The notes: generated by a model from the sequence alone, not told the origin. DNA of 64,000 nucleotides from Sphingomonas melonis (GCF_013409985.1 NZ_JACCBY010000002.1:1-64000), one strand, 5' to 3'. Shown: positions 44,280-53,330, counted from the stretch's first letter. Made by a program: numbers and translations.

Positions 44280-44758
44280 TACGCGCCCACCTTGTTCTTG
44301 CGGTTCATGCCCGCGATATCGAGAACGTCCGGGTTCTGAGCTTCGTGCGGATGCTCGCTGCCCTTGAAGATGCGCAGGTTGCGCATCTGCTCGCGACCGA
44401 GCGGACCACGCGGGATCATGCGCTCGACGGCCTTTTCGAGGACGCGCTCCGGAAAGCGGCCGTCGAGGACCTTGGCGGCGGTGACGCCCTTGATGCCGCC
44501 GGCATAGCCGGTGTGCTTGTAATAGACCTTCTTCGCGGCCTTGTTGCCGGTGAAGCGGATCTTGTCGGCGTTGATGACGATGACATTGTCACCGCAATCG
44601 ACGTGCGGGGTGAACGACGTCTTGTGCTTGCCGCGCAGGACGTTGGCGATGATCGTCGCGGCGCGACCGACCACCAGGCCGTCGGCATCGACGATATGCC
44701 ACTTCTTCTCCACCTCGTGCGGCTTGGCCGACTTGGTGGTCTTCATGAGCGCCTTCAT
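44279..44758 (-). CDS. rplM: 50S ribosomal protein L13
   Basis: 159 residues from [20 protein letters not shown], with AAAGG 8 nt upstream. Core motifs are [56 protein letters not shown] and [16 protein letters not shown]. Full length and normal. It is the first gene of the L13-S9 operon; a perfect hairpin lies in its leader. The frame upstream of 44758 is non-coding. Confidence 0.97.
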   Translation of the reverse strand: MKALMKTTKSAKPHEVEKKWHIVDADGLVVGRAATIIANVLRGKHKTSFTPHVDCGDNVIVINADKIRFTGNKAAKKVYYKHTGYAGGIKGVTAAKVLDGRFPERVLEKAVERMIPRGPLGREQMRNLRIFKGSEHPHEAQNPDVLDIAGMNRKNKVGA

Positions 44759-44786
44759 GGCGTGGACCTTTCGGTTTGAAACGATG

Positions 44787-44812
44787 CACGCCGCCTGTCT
44801 CCAGGCGGCGTG
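44787..44812 (-). promoter_or_regulatory. Perfect leader hairpin upstream of rplM
   Basis: CACGCCGCCT and AGGCGGCGTG are perfect 10-bp arms around the 6-nt loop GGAGAC (minus-strand reading). It ends 28 nt before the rplM start and lies downstream of the likely promoter. L13-S9 operons are autoregulated in several bacteria, and a leader hairpin exposing GGAGA could act as the binding site or mask a ribosome-binding-like sequence. There is no T-run, so a simple terminator is less likely. Confidence 0.55.
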
Positions 44813-44822
44813 GTTGATGGCG

Positions 44823-44851
44823 CTACTGCTGGAAGCGCCCCCTAAAGTCAA
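44823..44851 (-). promoter_or_regulatory. Candidate promoter of rplM-rpsI
   Basis: On the minus strand TTGACT (44851-44846) precedes CAGTAG (44828-44823) by 17 bp, about 65 bp upstream of the rplM start. The -35 is good and the -10 poor by E. coli standards. It lies in the gap between ctaA and rplM and would place the hairpin at 44787-44812 at the very start of the transcript. Confidence 0.4.
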
Positions 44852-44897
44852 GCAAAGCGCGGCTTTGCTGACGGGTAAAATAATACCATGAGGCCGG

Positions 44898-45935
44898 TCA
44901 GGCGATCTGACGGCCCACCGCATGGGCTGCGTAGACCGTTGCGATCAGCAGCAGCGCGGCATTGGCCTGATGCGCGACGGCAAGATCGATCTGCACGCCG
45001 CTGAGCAGCGTCGCGATGCCGAGCACGATCTGGAGCGCGACCAGGACGATCACCCACACGCCCGCCCTGGCGCCCGTCCGCGTCGCGCGCACCGCCAGCC
45101 AGACCAGCCCGGCCGCCGTGAGGAACGCCCACCAGCGGTGGATGAATTGCACGACGACCGGATTGTCGACCGCGTTGCGCCAGCCCGGCTCGACCATCGG
45201 CACGCCGGCGGGGAACACGGCGTCGCCCATCAGCGGCCAGCTCGCAAAGGCATAGCCCGCATCAAGGCCGGCGGTGAATGCGCCATAGACGAGCTGCACG
45301 AACAGCAGCGCCAGCGCGGCGATGGCGACGCCGGTCAGCCGCGCCGGATGGGCGAGGGGGTTGCGGTGCAGCGCCAGCAGGTCGAGCGCCGTCCAGACGA
45401 TCCCGGCGAGGATGGTCAGCGCGGTCAGCAGATGGACGGCGAGGCGCACGTGGCTGACGTCGGTCCGCACCGACAGGCCCGATGCGACCATCCACCAGCC
45501 GATCGCGCCCTGCAGGCCGCCGAGCGCGAGCAGCGCGACCAGCCGCCAGCCATAGCCGGCCGGAATCTGCTTGCGGATGGCGAACCACAGCAACGGCAGC
45601 GCGAAGACGAGGCCGATGATCCGGCCGAGCAGCCGGTGCGCATATTCCCAGAAGAAGATGTGCTTGAAGCCGGTGAGCGTCATGCCCTGGTTGAACGCGG
45701 CATATTCGGGGATGCGGCGATAGCCGGCGAACTCGGCCTGCCATTGCGCCTCGGTCAGCGGCGGGATGATGCCGCTGATCGGCTTCCATTGCGTGATCGA
45801 CAGCCCCGATTCGGTCAGCCGGGTGATCCCGCCGACGACGACCATCGCGACGATGAGTGCGGCGACGGCGAGCAGCCACCGCGCGACGCTGCGTGGCCGG
45901 GCACGCGAGAGGAAGGCGGCACTGGGCTGAAGCAT
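44898..45935 (-). CDS. ctaA: Haem A synthase CtaA (COX15)
   Basis: 345 residues with eight predicted membrane segments. It oxidises a methyl group of haem O to give haem A for cytochrome aa3 oxidase. The haem-ligand histidines appear in the expected places: [41 protein letters not shown] and [14 protein letters not shown]. The [20 protein letters not shown] motif near the N-terminus is highly typical. Start 45935 precedes a basic stretch and the first membrane segment; the 49 codons open upstream are Arg/Ser-rich and non-coding. Confidence 0.96.
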   Translation of the reverse strand: MLQPSAAFLSRARPRSVARWLLAVAALIVAMVVVGGITRLTESGLSITQWKPISGIIPPLTEAQWQAEFAGYRRIPEYAAFNQGMTLTGFKHIFFWEYAHRLLGRIIGLVFALPLLWFAIRKQIPAGYGWRLVALLALGGLQGAIGWWMVASGLSVRTDVSHVRLAVHLLTALTILAGIVWTALDLLALHRNPLAHPARLTGVAIAALALLFVQLVYGAFTAGLDAGYAFASWPLMGDAVFPAGVPMVEPGWRNAVDNPVVVQFIHRWWAFLTAAGLVWLAVRATRTGARAGVWVIVLVALQIVLGIATLLSGVQIDLAVAHQANAALLLIATVYAAHAVGRQIA

Positions 45936-46035
45936 GAGCCTGCCATACGCGCTTTGCGGCGGGCTCGCCAGCGGAGTTGAGGATCGACGGCGGACCGGCG
46001 CACGCCGCTCGCTGCGCGCGCCGCGATGCCGGCCG

Positions 46036-46518
46036 TCATCCGGCGTCCGGCTCGTCGTCCCGGCGCTGCACCGCGCCGTCATCCCGGCGGATGAAGCTGA
46101 TCTTGCCGCGGGTTTCGAGGATCGCCCATGCCACGTCGCTCATCCGGGCGATGCCGGCCAGCCGCATCTCCGCCTCGACCTCGGCGCGCGTGATCCGGTC
46201 GCGGCGCAGGTTCGCCTCGATCAGCTCTCCCGCGCGGATGATCACCTGCGGTCGGCCGTCGAGCAGGGTCTCCAGCCGCGGCGACAGATAGGTCGCCCAG
46301 CTCATCACCAGCGCCCAGAAGGCGAAGGTCGCGATCGCCAGGATCGAACCGGTGAGGCTGAAGTCGTTGTGGGTCACCCCCTGCTGCACCAGATCGCCCA
46401 TCACGACGATGACGACCAGCTCGAACGGGGTCAGCTGCCCGATCTCGCGCTTGCCGAGCAGACGGAGCAGCAGATACAGCGCGGCGAAGGTGGCGCTGGC
46501 GCGCAGCACGATGTCCAT
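46036..46518 (-). CDS. DUF421-family membrane protein (YetF-like)
   Basis: 160 residues with three N-terminal membrane helices (ASATFAALYLLLRLLGKREI, LTPFELVVIVVMGDLVQQGV, SILAIATFAFWALVMSWATY) and a soluble domain (VIIRAGELIEANLRRDRITR, AEVEAEMRLAGIARMSDVAW, AILETRGKISFI). The LLGKREIGQLTPFELV motif is characteristic of DUF421. Function is unknown; relatives such as YetF in Bacillus are linked to membrane or spore properties. The start overlaps the stop of the preceding gene (TGATG), so the two are likely expressed together. Confidence 0.9.
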   Translation of the reverse strand: MDIVLRASATFAALYLLLRLLGKREIGQLTPFELVVIVVMGDLVQQGVTHNDFSLTGSILAIATFAFWALVMSWATYLSPRLETLLDGRPQVIIRAGELIEANLRRDRITRAEVEAEMRLAGIARMSDVAWAILETRGKISFIRRDDGAVQRRDDEPDAG

Positions 46519-47054
46519 CAGGGCAAGACCGGCACGGCCACGTGCGTCTCGGCGAGTCGGCGCTCATCGTCGAGCAGGGTGATCGCCCCTGCGACCGCGC
46601 CGACGAGCGGCGGATTGGTCTGCCCGTCGATCTTGATCTCCAGCGTCTCGCCCGCCTTCAGCGCCGGATAGCTGAACCGATATTGGCCGTCCGCGAAGCG
46701 CTCGTCGGCCGCCGCCGGGATCTGGCTGTTGATCGTCAGGTCGCGCCACAGCGACGCATCGATGCCGATCACCGGTTTGCCGATCGCGCGACGTGCGGTG
46801 ACGCGAAGGCGGGTCTCGAAGAACAGCCCGCTGCGCAGGGGACTGGCCAGCTTCACCTCCAGCGACGCCGCGGGGGCGGTGACGGCGGTCACGGCGGCCG
46901 GCCTGCCGCCGAGGATGCCGGTCATCGCCGCGGCGACGAGGCTGCCCAGGATGACGAACGCGAGCGGACTGGCATGCGCCCGCAGGCGGCCGAGCGGCGC
47001 GGCATGGCTCGCGTCGATCCCGTCGGGGAAGGGGGCGGTGGTGCGCTCGGCCAT
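46518..47054 (-). CDS. Membrane-anchored protein paired with the DUF421 gene, unknown
   Basis: 178 residues. A short cytoplasmic part (DASHAAPLGRLRAHASP) is followed by one membrane segment (LAFVILGSLVAAAMTGILGG) and an exported beta-rich domain (LEVKLASPLRSGLFFETRLR, VIGIDASLWRDLTINSQIPA, YPALKAGETLEIKIDGQTNP). The overall form resembles periplasmic domains on a tether. No family is recognised. Its stop overlaps the DUF421 start, and it is divergent from the chromate-resistance pair. Confidence 0.75.
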   Translation of the reverse strand: MAERTTAPFPDGIDASHAAPLGRLRAHASPLAFVILGSLVAAAMTGILGGRPAAVTAVTAPAASLEVKLASPLRSGLFFETRLRVTARRAIGKPVIGIDASLWRDLTINSQIPAAADERFADGQYRFSYPALKAGETLEIKIDGQTNPPLVGAVAGAITLLDDERRLAETHVAVPVLP

Positions 47055-47254
47055 AGCCTTATCGTGGCGTCACACGGCGCATTGGGCAATCCCCGCGCGG
47101 CCGGCAGCCTCGGCGATCGGGCGTGGTGCTCTTGGCTATGACGCCGATTGACAGCGGGTAGCGATCGTGGCTGATTGGCGCCATGGGGACGGCGATCTCC
47201 CCACGAGGCGTCAGCCGAAGCATCGCGTCCAGCCCGATACGCCAGGGACGCGCC

Positions 47255-48079
47255 ATGCCTGCTCATACCGCCATCACCGCCGATAAACTTGCCCGCCTCG
47301 TCGCTTTGCCCGGCGCGCCATCCATCCTCGACCTCCGCGTCGATTCCACGCACGCCATTCCGGGGTCGCGGTTCGCCGGCACGAGACAGTCCGCCGCTCT
47401 CGCGCACCCGCCGGGCAGGGCGGTCGTCGTCGTCGATGCCGACGGCGGCACCGCGGCGGTCGCCGCGGCCGCGATCCTGCGCAGCGACGGCGTCGCGGCA
47501 GAGGTGCTGGAGGGGGGCTTTGCCGGCTGGAGGGCCGGGGGATGGCCGACGATCGCGCTCGCGCAGCTGCCGGCGCGGCATGACGACGGCCGGACCTGGT
47601 GGGTGACGCGGGCGCGGCCGAAGGTCGACCGGATCGCCTGCCCCTGGTTCATCCGCCGCTTCGTCGATCCCGATGCCCGCTTCCTGTTCGTGCCCCCTGC
47701 CGAGGTGCTGGCGGTCGCCGGGCAGCAGCAGGCGGAGCCGTTCGACATCGCCGGTGAGGGCGTGGTCTGGAGCCATCGCGGCGACCTCTGCACCTTCGAC
47801 ATCATGGTCGCGGCGTTCGGGCTCGGGGACTTCGCCCCGCTGCAACGGCTCGCCGCCATCGTCCGCGGGGCGGATACCGACCGGCTCGACGTGGCGCCGG
47901 AGGCGGCGGGGCTGCTCGCGATCTCGCTCGGCCTGTCGCGGCTGCACGGCGACGATCAGGGTCAGCTCGACGCGGGCATGACGATCTACGACGCGCTCTA
48001 CCGCTGGTGCCGCGACGCGCAGGGCGAGACCCACGATTGGACGTCGCACCAGCCGCCGCGCGGCACGGTGCAAGCATGA
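47255..48079 (+). CDS. Rhodanese / ChrB C-terminal-domain fusion (chromate resistance)
   Basis: 274 residues. The first ~105 residues form a rhodanese-like domain (SILDLRVDSTHAIPGSRFAG, AEVLEGGFAGWRAGGWPTI), but the position of the usual active Cys (AVVVVDADGGTAAVAAA) holds Asp, so it is probably inactive as a sulfurtransferase. The rest matches the ChrB C-terminal domain (WWVTRARPKVDRIACPWFIR, GDLCTFDIMVAAFGL, LHGDDQGQLDAGMTIYDALY). ChrB-type proteins accompany the ChrA chromate pump and affect its expression or chromate handling. AGGGA precedes the start at 47255. It overlaps chrA by 4 bases (ATGA). Confidence 0.9.
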   Translation: MPAHTAITADKLARLVALPGAPSILDLRVDSTHAIPGSRFAGTRQSAALAHPPGRAVVVVDADGGTAAVAAAAILRSDGVAAEVLEGGFAGWRAGGWPTIALAQLPARHDDGRTWWVTRARPKVDRIACPWFIRRFVDPDARFLFVPPAEVLAVAGQQQAEPFDIAGEGVVWSHRGDLCTFDIMVAAFGLGDFAPLQRLAAIVRGADTDRLDVAPEAAGLLAISLGLSRLHGDDQGQLDAGMTIYDALYRWCRDAQGETHDWTSHQPPRGTVQA

Positions 48080-49473
48080 CCGCGCCGTATCCGCCCCCCG
48101 CGGCGCCGGCGCGCCCGGCACCGGTCACCCTCGCCCAGGCCTCCTGGGTATGGCTGCGCATCGCCCTGCTGTCGTTCGGCGGACCGGCCGGGCAGATTGC
48201 GGTCATGCACCGCATCCTCGTCGACGAAAAACGGTGGATCGGCGAGCAGCGGTTCCTCCACGCCCTGAACTATTGCATGCTGCTGCCCGGCCCCGAAGCC
48301 CAGCAACTCGCCACCTATATCGGCTGGCTGATGCATCGCACGCGGGGCGGCGTCGTCGCCGGCGTGCTGTTCATCATTCCCGGCGCGGTCGCGATCATGG
48401 CCTTGAGCTGGGTCTATGTCCTGTACGGGCGGGTCGGCATCGTCGCGGCGCTGTTCTTCGGCCTGAAAGCCGCCGTGCTCGCGGTCGTTCTGCAGGCGGT
48501 GGTGCGGATCGGCCGCCGCGCGCTGCAGAGCATGGCCGCGCGGCTGCTCGCCGCCACCGCCTTCGTCCTCATCTTCTTTCTCGGCGCGCCGTTTCCGCTG
48601 ATCGTGCTCGGCGCCGGGCTGATCGGCTGGTGGTCGGCCCGGCAGGGGCATGGCGCGTTCCGCGGCGGCGGCCATGGCGCGTCCACGCAGGCCGGCGTGG
48701 CGGATGCCGACACGTTGCTCGGCGCGGACCTGCCGGCGCATGCGCGACCGACCTGGCGCGAGACGCTGCGCACCGCGTCGCTCTGGCTGGCATTGTGGTT
48801 GCTGCCGGTCGCCGCCGTGCTGATCGCGCGCGGCCCGGATGACGTGTTCAGCCGTATCGCCACCTTCTTCTCGACGATGGCGATGGTGACGTTCGGCGGC
48901 GCCTATGCGGTGCTCGCCTATGTCGCGCAGCAGGCGGTCGAAAGCTACGGCTGGTTGAGCGCGCGCGACATGCTCGACGGTCTCGGCATGGCGGAAACCA
49001 CGCCGGGGCCGCTGATCATGGTGCTCCAGTTCGTCGGCTTCCTCGCCGCCTATCGCGATGCCGGCGCGCTGTCGCCGCTGCTGGCGGGTACGCTCGGTGG
49101 CCTGCTGGCGACGTGGGTGACGTTCGTGCCCTGCTTCCTGTGGATCTTCCTGGGCGCGCCGTTCATCGAGCGGCTGCGCGGCAACGCCGCGGTCGCCGGC
49201 GCGCTGTCGGCGATCACCGCGGCGGTCGTCGGCGTCATCCTCAACCTGGCGATCTGGTTCGCGCTCCACACGCTGTTCCGCCGCACCGTGCTGCTGGCGG
49301 CGGGGCCGATCCGCTTCGATGCGCCGGTGCTTGCCAGCATCGATCCCTGGGCGACGCTGCTGGCGGCCGGTGCGATGGGCGCGGTGTTCCTGCTGCGCGC
49401 CAACATCATCGTCACGCTGCTTGGCGCCTCCGCCGCGGGCGTCGTGCTGCACCTGTTCGGGCTGGTCGGCTGA
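48076..49473 (+). CDS. chrA: Chromate efflux transporter ChrA
   Basis: 465 residues, the long two-domain form. Each half carries the CHR signature: LLSFGGPAGQIAVMH with LLPGPEAQQLATYIGWLM in the first, and MVTFGGAYAVLAYV with AETTPGPLIMVLQFVGFLAA in the second. About ten to twelve membrane segments are visible. It moves chromate out of the cell. A His/Gly-rich loop (QGHGAFRGGGHGAST) links the halves. The ATG at 48076 overlaps the stop of the ChrB-like gene, making an evident two-gene resistance operon. Confidence 0.95.
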   Translation: MTAPYPPPAAPARPAPVTLAQASWVWLRIALLSFGGPAGQIAVMHRILVDEKRWIGEQRFLHALNYCMLLPGPEAQQLATYIGWLMHRTRGGVVAGVLFIIPGAVAIMALSWVYVLYGRVGIVAALFFGLKAAVLAVVLQAVVRIGRRALQSMAARLLAATAFVLIFFLGAPFPLIVLGAGLIGWWSARQGHGAFRGGGHGASTQAGVADADTLLGADLPAHARPTWRETLRTASLWLALWLLPVAAVLIARGPDDVFSRIATFFSTMAMVTFGGAYAVLAYVAQQAVESYGWLSARDMLDGLGMAETTPGPLIMVLQFVGFLAAYRDAGALSPLLAGTLGGLLATWVTFVPCFLWIFLGAPFIERLRGNAAVAGALSAITAAVVGVILNLAIWFALHTLFRRTVLLAAGPIRFDAPVLASIDPWATLLAAGAMGAVFLLRANIIVTLLGASAAGVVLHLFGLVG

Positions 49474-49491
49474 TCCCTGCCGACCCCGCCC

Positions 49492-50280
49492 TCAGCGCAG
49501 GCGGGTGGCGCTCTGGATTACCCCATCGACGGGTACGTCGTGCAGCCGGCGGTAGCGCGCCTCGACGAGGCTGAACAAGCCGAAGCCGAACAGGCCGGCG
49601 CCGACGATGAGGTCGAACGGGTTGGTCAGCCACGACAGCGCATGCGCCATGCCGCCGGCATCGCGCGCCTGCTCCTCGATCCCCGCCCGGACGAGCAGAT
49701 AGCCGCTGATCAGGAACACCAGGCCGCGTGCGGCATAGCCGGCGCGGCCGCTCCACTGCACCCAGGCGCGCTGCGCGATCCCGGGTTCGAGGTAGCGCAG
49801 GAAGCTGCCCTTCACCGCCTTGACGAGCTGCACCGCGCCCAGCGCGAACAGCACTGCCGCGCCGACGAAGACCAGCGCCCAGCCGCCGGGCAGTTGCAAG
49901 GCCGCCTGCGTGCCTTGCTGCGTGCCGTCGCCCGACAGCGCCGCACCGCGCATCAGCCGCACCGCCTGCCAGGCGAGGACCAGATGCACGATACCGCTGA
50001 CGCCGGCGCCCACGCGCTCCATCGCGCCCTTGCGATCGGACCCGTGCCGCTCGATGTCGAAGGCGGCGTCGGCCACCCGCCAGATGCCATAAGCGGTCAA
50101 CCCGGCCGCCATGATCCCGAGCAACCACTGCCCGCCGCCGCGGCCGAGATAGGCCAGCGCCCCGCTCGGATCCTCCGCGCGTCCGGTTTGCAGGATGAGG
50201 ATCGCGATGACGATGTAGAGCAATCCGCGCGTGGCAAAGCCGATCCGCGTCAGGGATGTCAGGCGCGCGCTGGCTGTCAT
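49492..50280 (-). CDS. DUF1206-family membrane protein
   Basis: 262 residues with six membrane helices in three similar two-helix repeats: LTRIGFATRGLLYIVIAILI, VGAGVSGIVHLVLAWQAVRL, WSGRAGYAARGLVFLISGYL. These repeats, each with a GYAARG-like turn, are the DUF1206 signature. Function is unknown. GGAGAT lies 4 nt before the start at 50280. It converges with chrA and lies just upstream of the tRNA-Gly gene, read in the same direction. Confidence 0.88.
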   Translation of the reverse strand: MTASARLTSLTRIGFATRGLLYIVIAILILQTGRAEDPSGALAYLGRGGGQWLLGIMAAGLTAYGIWRVADAAFDIERHGSDRKGAMERVGAGVSGIVHLVLAWQAVRLMRGAALSGDGTQQGTQAALQLPGGWALVFVGAAVLFALGAVQLVKAVKGSFLRYLEPGIAQRAWVQWSGRAGYAARGLVFLISGYLLVRAGIEEQARDAGGMAHALSWLTNPFDLIVGAGLFGFGLFSLVEARYRRLHDVPVDGVIQSATRLR

Positions 50281-50412
50281 GGGATCTCCTTCATTGCGTT
50301 GGAGAAACAACGACCGGGCCAGCTTCGTTCCGCGGATGAAACGGTGATCGCGGATGACGGCGACTGCGTTAGGGACGCGGTCGGTCGGCGGCAGGGAGAA
50401 GCGGCTGGGGAA

Positions 50413-50486
50413 TGGAGCGGGTAACGGGAATCGAACCCGTGTATTCAGCTTGGAAGGCTGCTGCACTACCATTGTGCTATACCCGC
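50413..50486 (-). tRNA. tRNA-Gly (anticodon TCC), with encoded CCA
   Basis: The minus strand folds as a tRNA: acceptor GCGGGTA/TACCCGC, D stem GCAC/GTGC, anticodon loop CTTCCAA (TCC), and T arm ACGGG-TTCGATT-CCCGT. Discriminator T is followed by CCA (50415-50413). It matches the E. coli glyT layout. The outermost anticodon-stem pair is a G-A mismatch in my alignment. Confidence 0.95.
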
Positions 50487-50615
50487 ACGACCTGAGAACC
50501 CGGAGGCCGTCGATCGAGGCGCGGCATATCGTCGCGCGAGGTTCGGGGTCAAGACCCAAGATCATCCGTGACATGGTTCATGGCTTGCTTACCGCTATCG
50601 CGCTACGTCGCGGGG

Positions 50616-51896
50616 ATGGAGCATGATCCCGCACAGGCCGGCCGCGCAACGGTCGACGCGCGGCCGCCGTCGGCGGTCAGCCATGGCGTCGGGCTGTGCG
50701 GGCTTGCCGGCCTGTTCGCCTGGGTCGCGGCGGCGCTCGCGATCGGCATGGACGGGCCCTATGCGGCGCTCGTCGCGCTCGTCGCCTGCGCGGGGCCGAT
50801 GATCCTGTGGTCGCTGCTCGTCGACAAGGTCCATCGTCGCGCCAGCACCGGGATCGAATGGCGCCACCCCCGGCCGTTCGCCGCATGCCGCGATGTCAGC
50901 CTGACCAAGCTCGCCGGCCTGTATCTGACCTGGGGTGGGATCGCCTGCGTCTATGCCATCGGCCGCTTCTACTGGGACGGCAATTTCGCCTTTGCGATGT
51001 GGTGCCTGGGCTGGATGATGCCGGTCGTGGCGATCCTCGCGGTGCCCTATGTCCTGTGGCTCGACCGCTATCTGGTCGAGCCGCGCGACGGCGCCTGGCA
51101 TCTCGGCGCCTGGCTGACCGGCCAGCCAGGCGTCTCGCCCGATGCGATCGCCGGGCATCTGCGCGCCTGGGCGGTGAAGGCCTTCTTCCTCGCCTTCATG
51201 CTCGCCGTCGTCCCGGGCAATTGGTCGGGCTTCATCCGCACCGACGCGGCGCTGCTGCGCGATCCGGTGGCGCTGGCGCAATGGCTGATCGCGCTGATGT
51301 TCGTCATCGACGTCGCCTTCGCCACCGTCGGCTATATCCTGACTTTGCGCCCGCTCGATGCGCACATCCGCAGCGCCAATCCGTTCGCCGCCGCGTGGAC
51401 CGCGGCGCTGATATGCTACCCGCCGTTCCTGCTGATGGAGGCGGGCGGGCCGCTCGACTATCATCCGGGGACGCAGGACTGGACGATCTGGTTCGCCGGG
51501 CGGCCGACGCTGCTGGCGCTGTGGGGCGCGGTCCTCGTGCTGCTCACCGCGCTATACGCCTGGGCGACGGTGGCCTTCGGGTTGCGCTTCTCGAACCTGA
51601 CCCATCGCGGCATCGTGACGCACGGCCCCTATGGCTGGTCGCGCCACCCGGCCTATCTGTCGAAGAACCTGTTCTGGTGGCTGTCGACGCTGCCCGTCCT
51701 CACCACCGGCAGCCTGGTCGATGCGGTGCGCGCGACGGCGCTGATGGGCGTGGTCAGCGGCATCTATTACTGGCGCGCGCGCACCGAGGAGCGGCATCTC
51801 GGCCTCGATCCGGTCTATCGCGCCTATAGCGACTGGATGACGCGCCATGGCGCGGTGCCGCGCTTCGGGCGATGGCTGCTCGGCAAGGACGCGTGA
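50616..51896 (+). CDS. Isoprenylcysteine carboxyl methyltransferase (ICMT)-like integral membrane protein
   Basis: 426 residues with about nine membrane segments. The C-terminal domain has the phospholipid/isoprenylcysteine methyltransferase signature: HGPYGWSRHPAYLSKNLFWW and ARTEERHLGLDPVYRAYSDW, where the RHP and EE-motif residues bind S-adenosylmethionine. The N-terminal 200 residues add further membrane helices (LTKLAGLYLTWGGIACVYAI) beyond the usual ~200-residue ICMT. Bacterial members methylate lipids or unknown isoprenoid substrates. Start 50616 is chosen because the frame upstream of it runs through the tRNA flank; GGGG lies just before the ATG. Confidence 0.8.
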   Translation: MEHDPAQAGRATVDARPPSAVSHGVGLCGLAGLFAWVAAALAIGMDGPYAALVALVACAGPMILWSLLVDKVHRRASTGIEWRHPRPFAACRDVSLTKLAGLYLTWGGIACVYAIGRFYWDGNFAFAMWCLGWMMPVVAILAVPYVLWLDRYLVEPRDGAWHLGAWLTGQPGVSPDAIAGHLRAWAVKAFFLAFMLAVVPGNWSGFIRTDAALLRDPVALAQWLIALMFVIDVAFATVGYILTLRPLDAHIRSANPFAAAWTAALICYPPFLLMEAGGPLDYHPGTQDWTIWFAGRPTLLALWGAVLVLLTALYAWATVAFGLRFSNLTHRGIVTHGPYGWSRHPAYLSKNLFWWLSTLPVLTTGSLVDAVRATALMGVVSGIYYWRARTEERHLGLDPVYRAYSDWMTRHGAVPRFGRWLLGKDA

Positions 51897-51910
51897 CGGC
51901 ACGCCGCGTG

Positions 51911-52501
51911 TCAGACCTTCGGCTGTTCCTTCGCCCAGAGCGCGTCGATCCGCTTCTGGTTGCCGCCGACCTCGCGCAGCCGCAGGTCGAGCAGTTCGAC
52001 CTTGCGCCCCTGGAACCGCTGCGGCCTGGTATGCCAGACGATGTCGTAGATCGCCTGCCGCGTCGTCGGCTGGTCGTCGGTGAAATAGGTGTAGCGGATC
52101 AGCACCGGCAGCCGGCCGGTGATATCGTCGGCGCCGCCGTCGGTCGCCTTGCGCAGCGCCTTGTCGAACCAGTCGGCCTGGATCGTCTGCGTCACCGAAT
52201 CCTGCGCCGGCACGCCGAGCGCGGTGGGGAAGGTGACGCGGATGTCGCCGAGCGGATGCGCCTCGTCGCGCGCCAGCACGATGGTGCGCTTGTCCGCATC
52301 GGGAACGCCGCGCAGCACGAAGCGCGTCTTGTCGCGGATCGCGCTGGCCTGTTCGATCGCCTTGTCGGCGGCGGCCTGCCGGCGTTCCTGCCAGTTGCTG
52401 TAGAGCGTCAGCGCCGCGATGATGACGCCGGCGACCGCGACCACCTCGGCGAGCGTGATCCAGCGCCGGCGGGTCTGCGCCTGGTCGGGCGTCTCGCTCA
52501 T
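51911..52501 (-). CDS. Single-pass membrane protein of unknown function
   Basis: 196 residues: a short cytoplasmic N-terminus (SETPDQAQTRRRW), one membrane helix (ITLAEVVAVAGVIIAALTLY), a coiled-coil-like segment (NWQERRQAAADKAIEQASAI) and a beta-rich soluble part (IVLARDEAHPLGDIRVTFPT, FQGRKVELLDLRLREVGGNQ). I recognise no family. Its ATG overlaps the stop of the YjbR-like gene (ATGA), placing it last in the purM-purN operon. Confidence 0.72.
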   Translation of the reverse strand: MSETPDQAQTRRRWITLAEVVAVAGVIIAALTLYSNWQERRQAAADKAIEQASAIRDKTRFVLRGVPDADKRTIVLARDEAHPLGDIRVTFPTALGVPAQDSVTQTIQADWFDKALRKATDGGADDITGRLPVLIRYTYFTDDQPTTRQAIYDIVWHTRPQRFQGRKVELLDLRLREVGGNQKRIDALWAKEQPKV

Positions 52502-52788
52502 CGCCCGCCCGCTTCGAGCAGGTCGCGCGGCGCGGCGAGTTCCCAGCTGTGCGCGATGCGATCCTCGACCAGCGTCCAGTCGGTGTCGTCGGTAACGGTG
52601 ATGTCGGCCCAGCGCGAGTCGTCGTCGAGCAACTGGACGACCACCGTACCGTCGGCGCCGTCGCGCACCCGCACGAAGGCGGCATCGCCGACGACGAAGC
52701 TGTGGCCGTCCTGCGTGCGCTCCTCGGCTTCGGGGAGCAGCAGGGCGACGGCGCGGACCCGCGCCAGGACAGGAGACACGTCGATCAT
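52498..52788 (-). CDS. MmcQ/YjbR-like small protein
   Basis: 96 residues, predicted cytoplasmic. MIDVSPVLARVRAVALLLPE, then FVVGDAAFVRVRDGADGTVV and DDTDWTLVEDRIAHSWELAA fit the YjbR/MmcQ fold, which has a DNA-binding-like structure but no clear function. It overlaps purN upstream (ATGA) and the single-pass membrane-protein gene downstream (ATGA). The family assignment is by general pattern only. Confidence 0.65.
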   Translation of the reverse strand: MIDVSPVLARVRAVALLLPEAEERTQDGHSFVVGDAAFVRVRDGADGTVVVQLLDDDSRWADITVTDDTDWTLVEDRIAHSWELAAPRDLLEAGGR

Positions 52789-53330
52789 CGGTTCACGAAC
52801 TCCCTGAGGACTTGAGGATACAAACGATGTTCGGCCGCCAGCACGCGCGCGGCGAGCGTGTCCGGCGTGTCGCCGGCGATCACCGGCACCTCGGCCTGGC
52901 CGAGCAGCGCGCCGCCGTCGAGCTCTTCGGTGACGATATGCACCGAACAGCCCGCGACCGCGTCGCCCCCGGCGATCGCGCGCGCATGCGTGTCGAGGCC
53001 CTTGTACTTGGGCAGCAGCGAGGGGTGGATGTTGACGATCCGGTCGCGCCAGCGGGCGACGAAATCGTCCGACAGCAGCCGCATGTAGCCGGCGAGCGCG
53101 ATCACCTCGCACCCCGCCTCGCGCAGCGCCGCGTCGAGCTGCGCCTCATAGGCGGCCTTGCCGATCCCCTTGGGCGACAGGGCGAAGGTCGCGATGCCAC
53201 GCGCCCGTGCCCAGGCGAGGCCGGGCGCGTCGGGCTTGTCGGAGGCGACCAGCGCCACCGGGATGCCGGCCTCGACCAGCGCCATCATGTTCGAGCCGCG
53301 GCCCGAGATCAGGATGCCGACCGTCTTCAT
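52785..53330 (-). CDS. purN: Phosphoribosylglycinamide formyltransferase
   Basis: 181 residues. It transfers a formyl group from 10-formyl-THF to GAR in purine synthesis. The phosphate-binding start GILISGRGSNMMALVEAG, the catalytic region VNIHPSLLPKYKGLDTHARA (His and the downstream Asp in GGDAVAGCSVHIVTEELDGG) and GYMRLLSDDF are all present. It begins 6 bp after the purM stop, the usual purM-purN pair. Confidence 0.97.
   Translation of the reverse strand: MKTVGILISGRGSNMMALVEAGIPVALVASDKPDAPGLAWARARGIATFALSPKGIGKAAYEAQLDAALREAGCEVIALAGYMRLLSDDFVARWRDRIVNIHPSLLPKYKGLDTHARAIAGGDAVAGCSVHIVTEELDGGALLGQAEVPVIAGDTPDTLAARVLAAEHRLYPQVLREFVNR

Noticed and set aside
47998..49452. A 484-codon minus-strand frame opposite chrA
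   Set aside because: Composition (very rich in Arg, Gln, His, Asp) is unlike any protein family and chrA is certain on the other strand.
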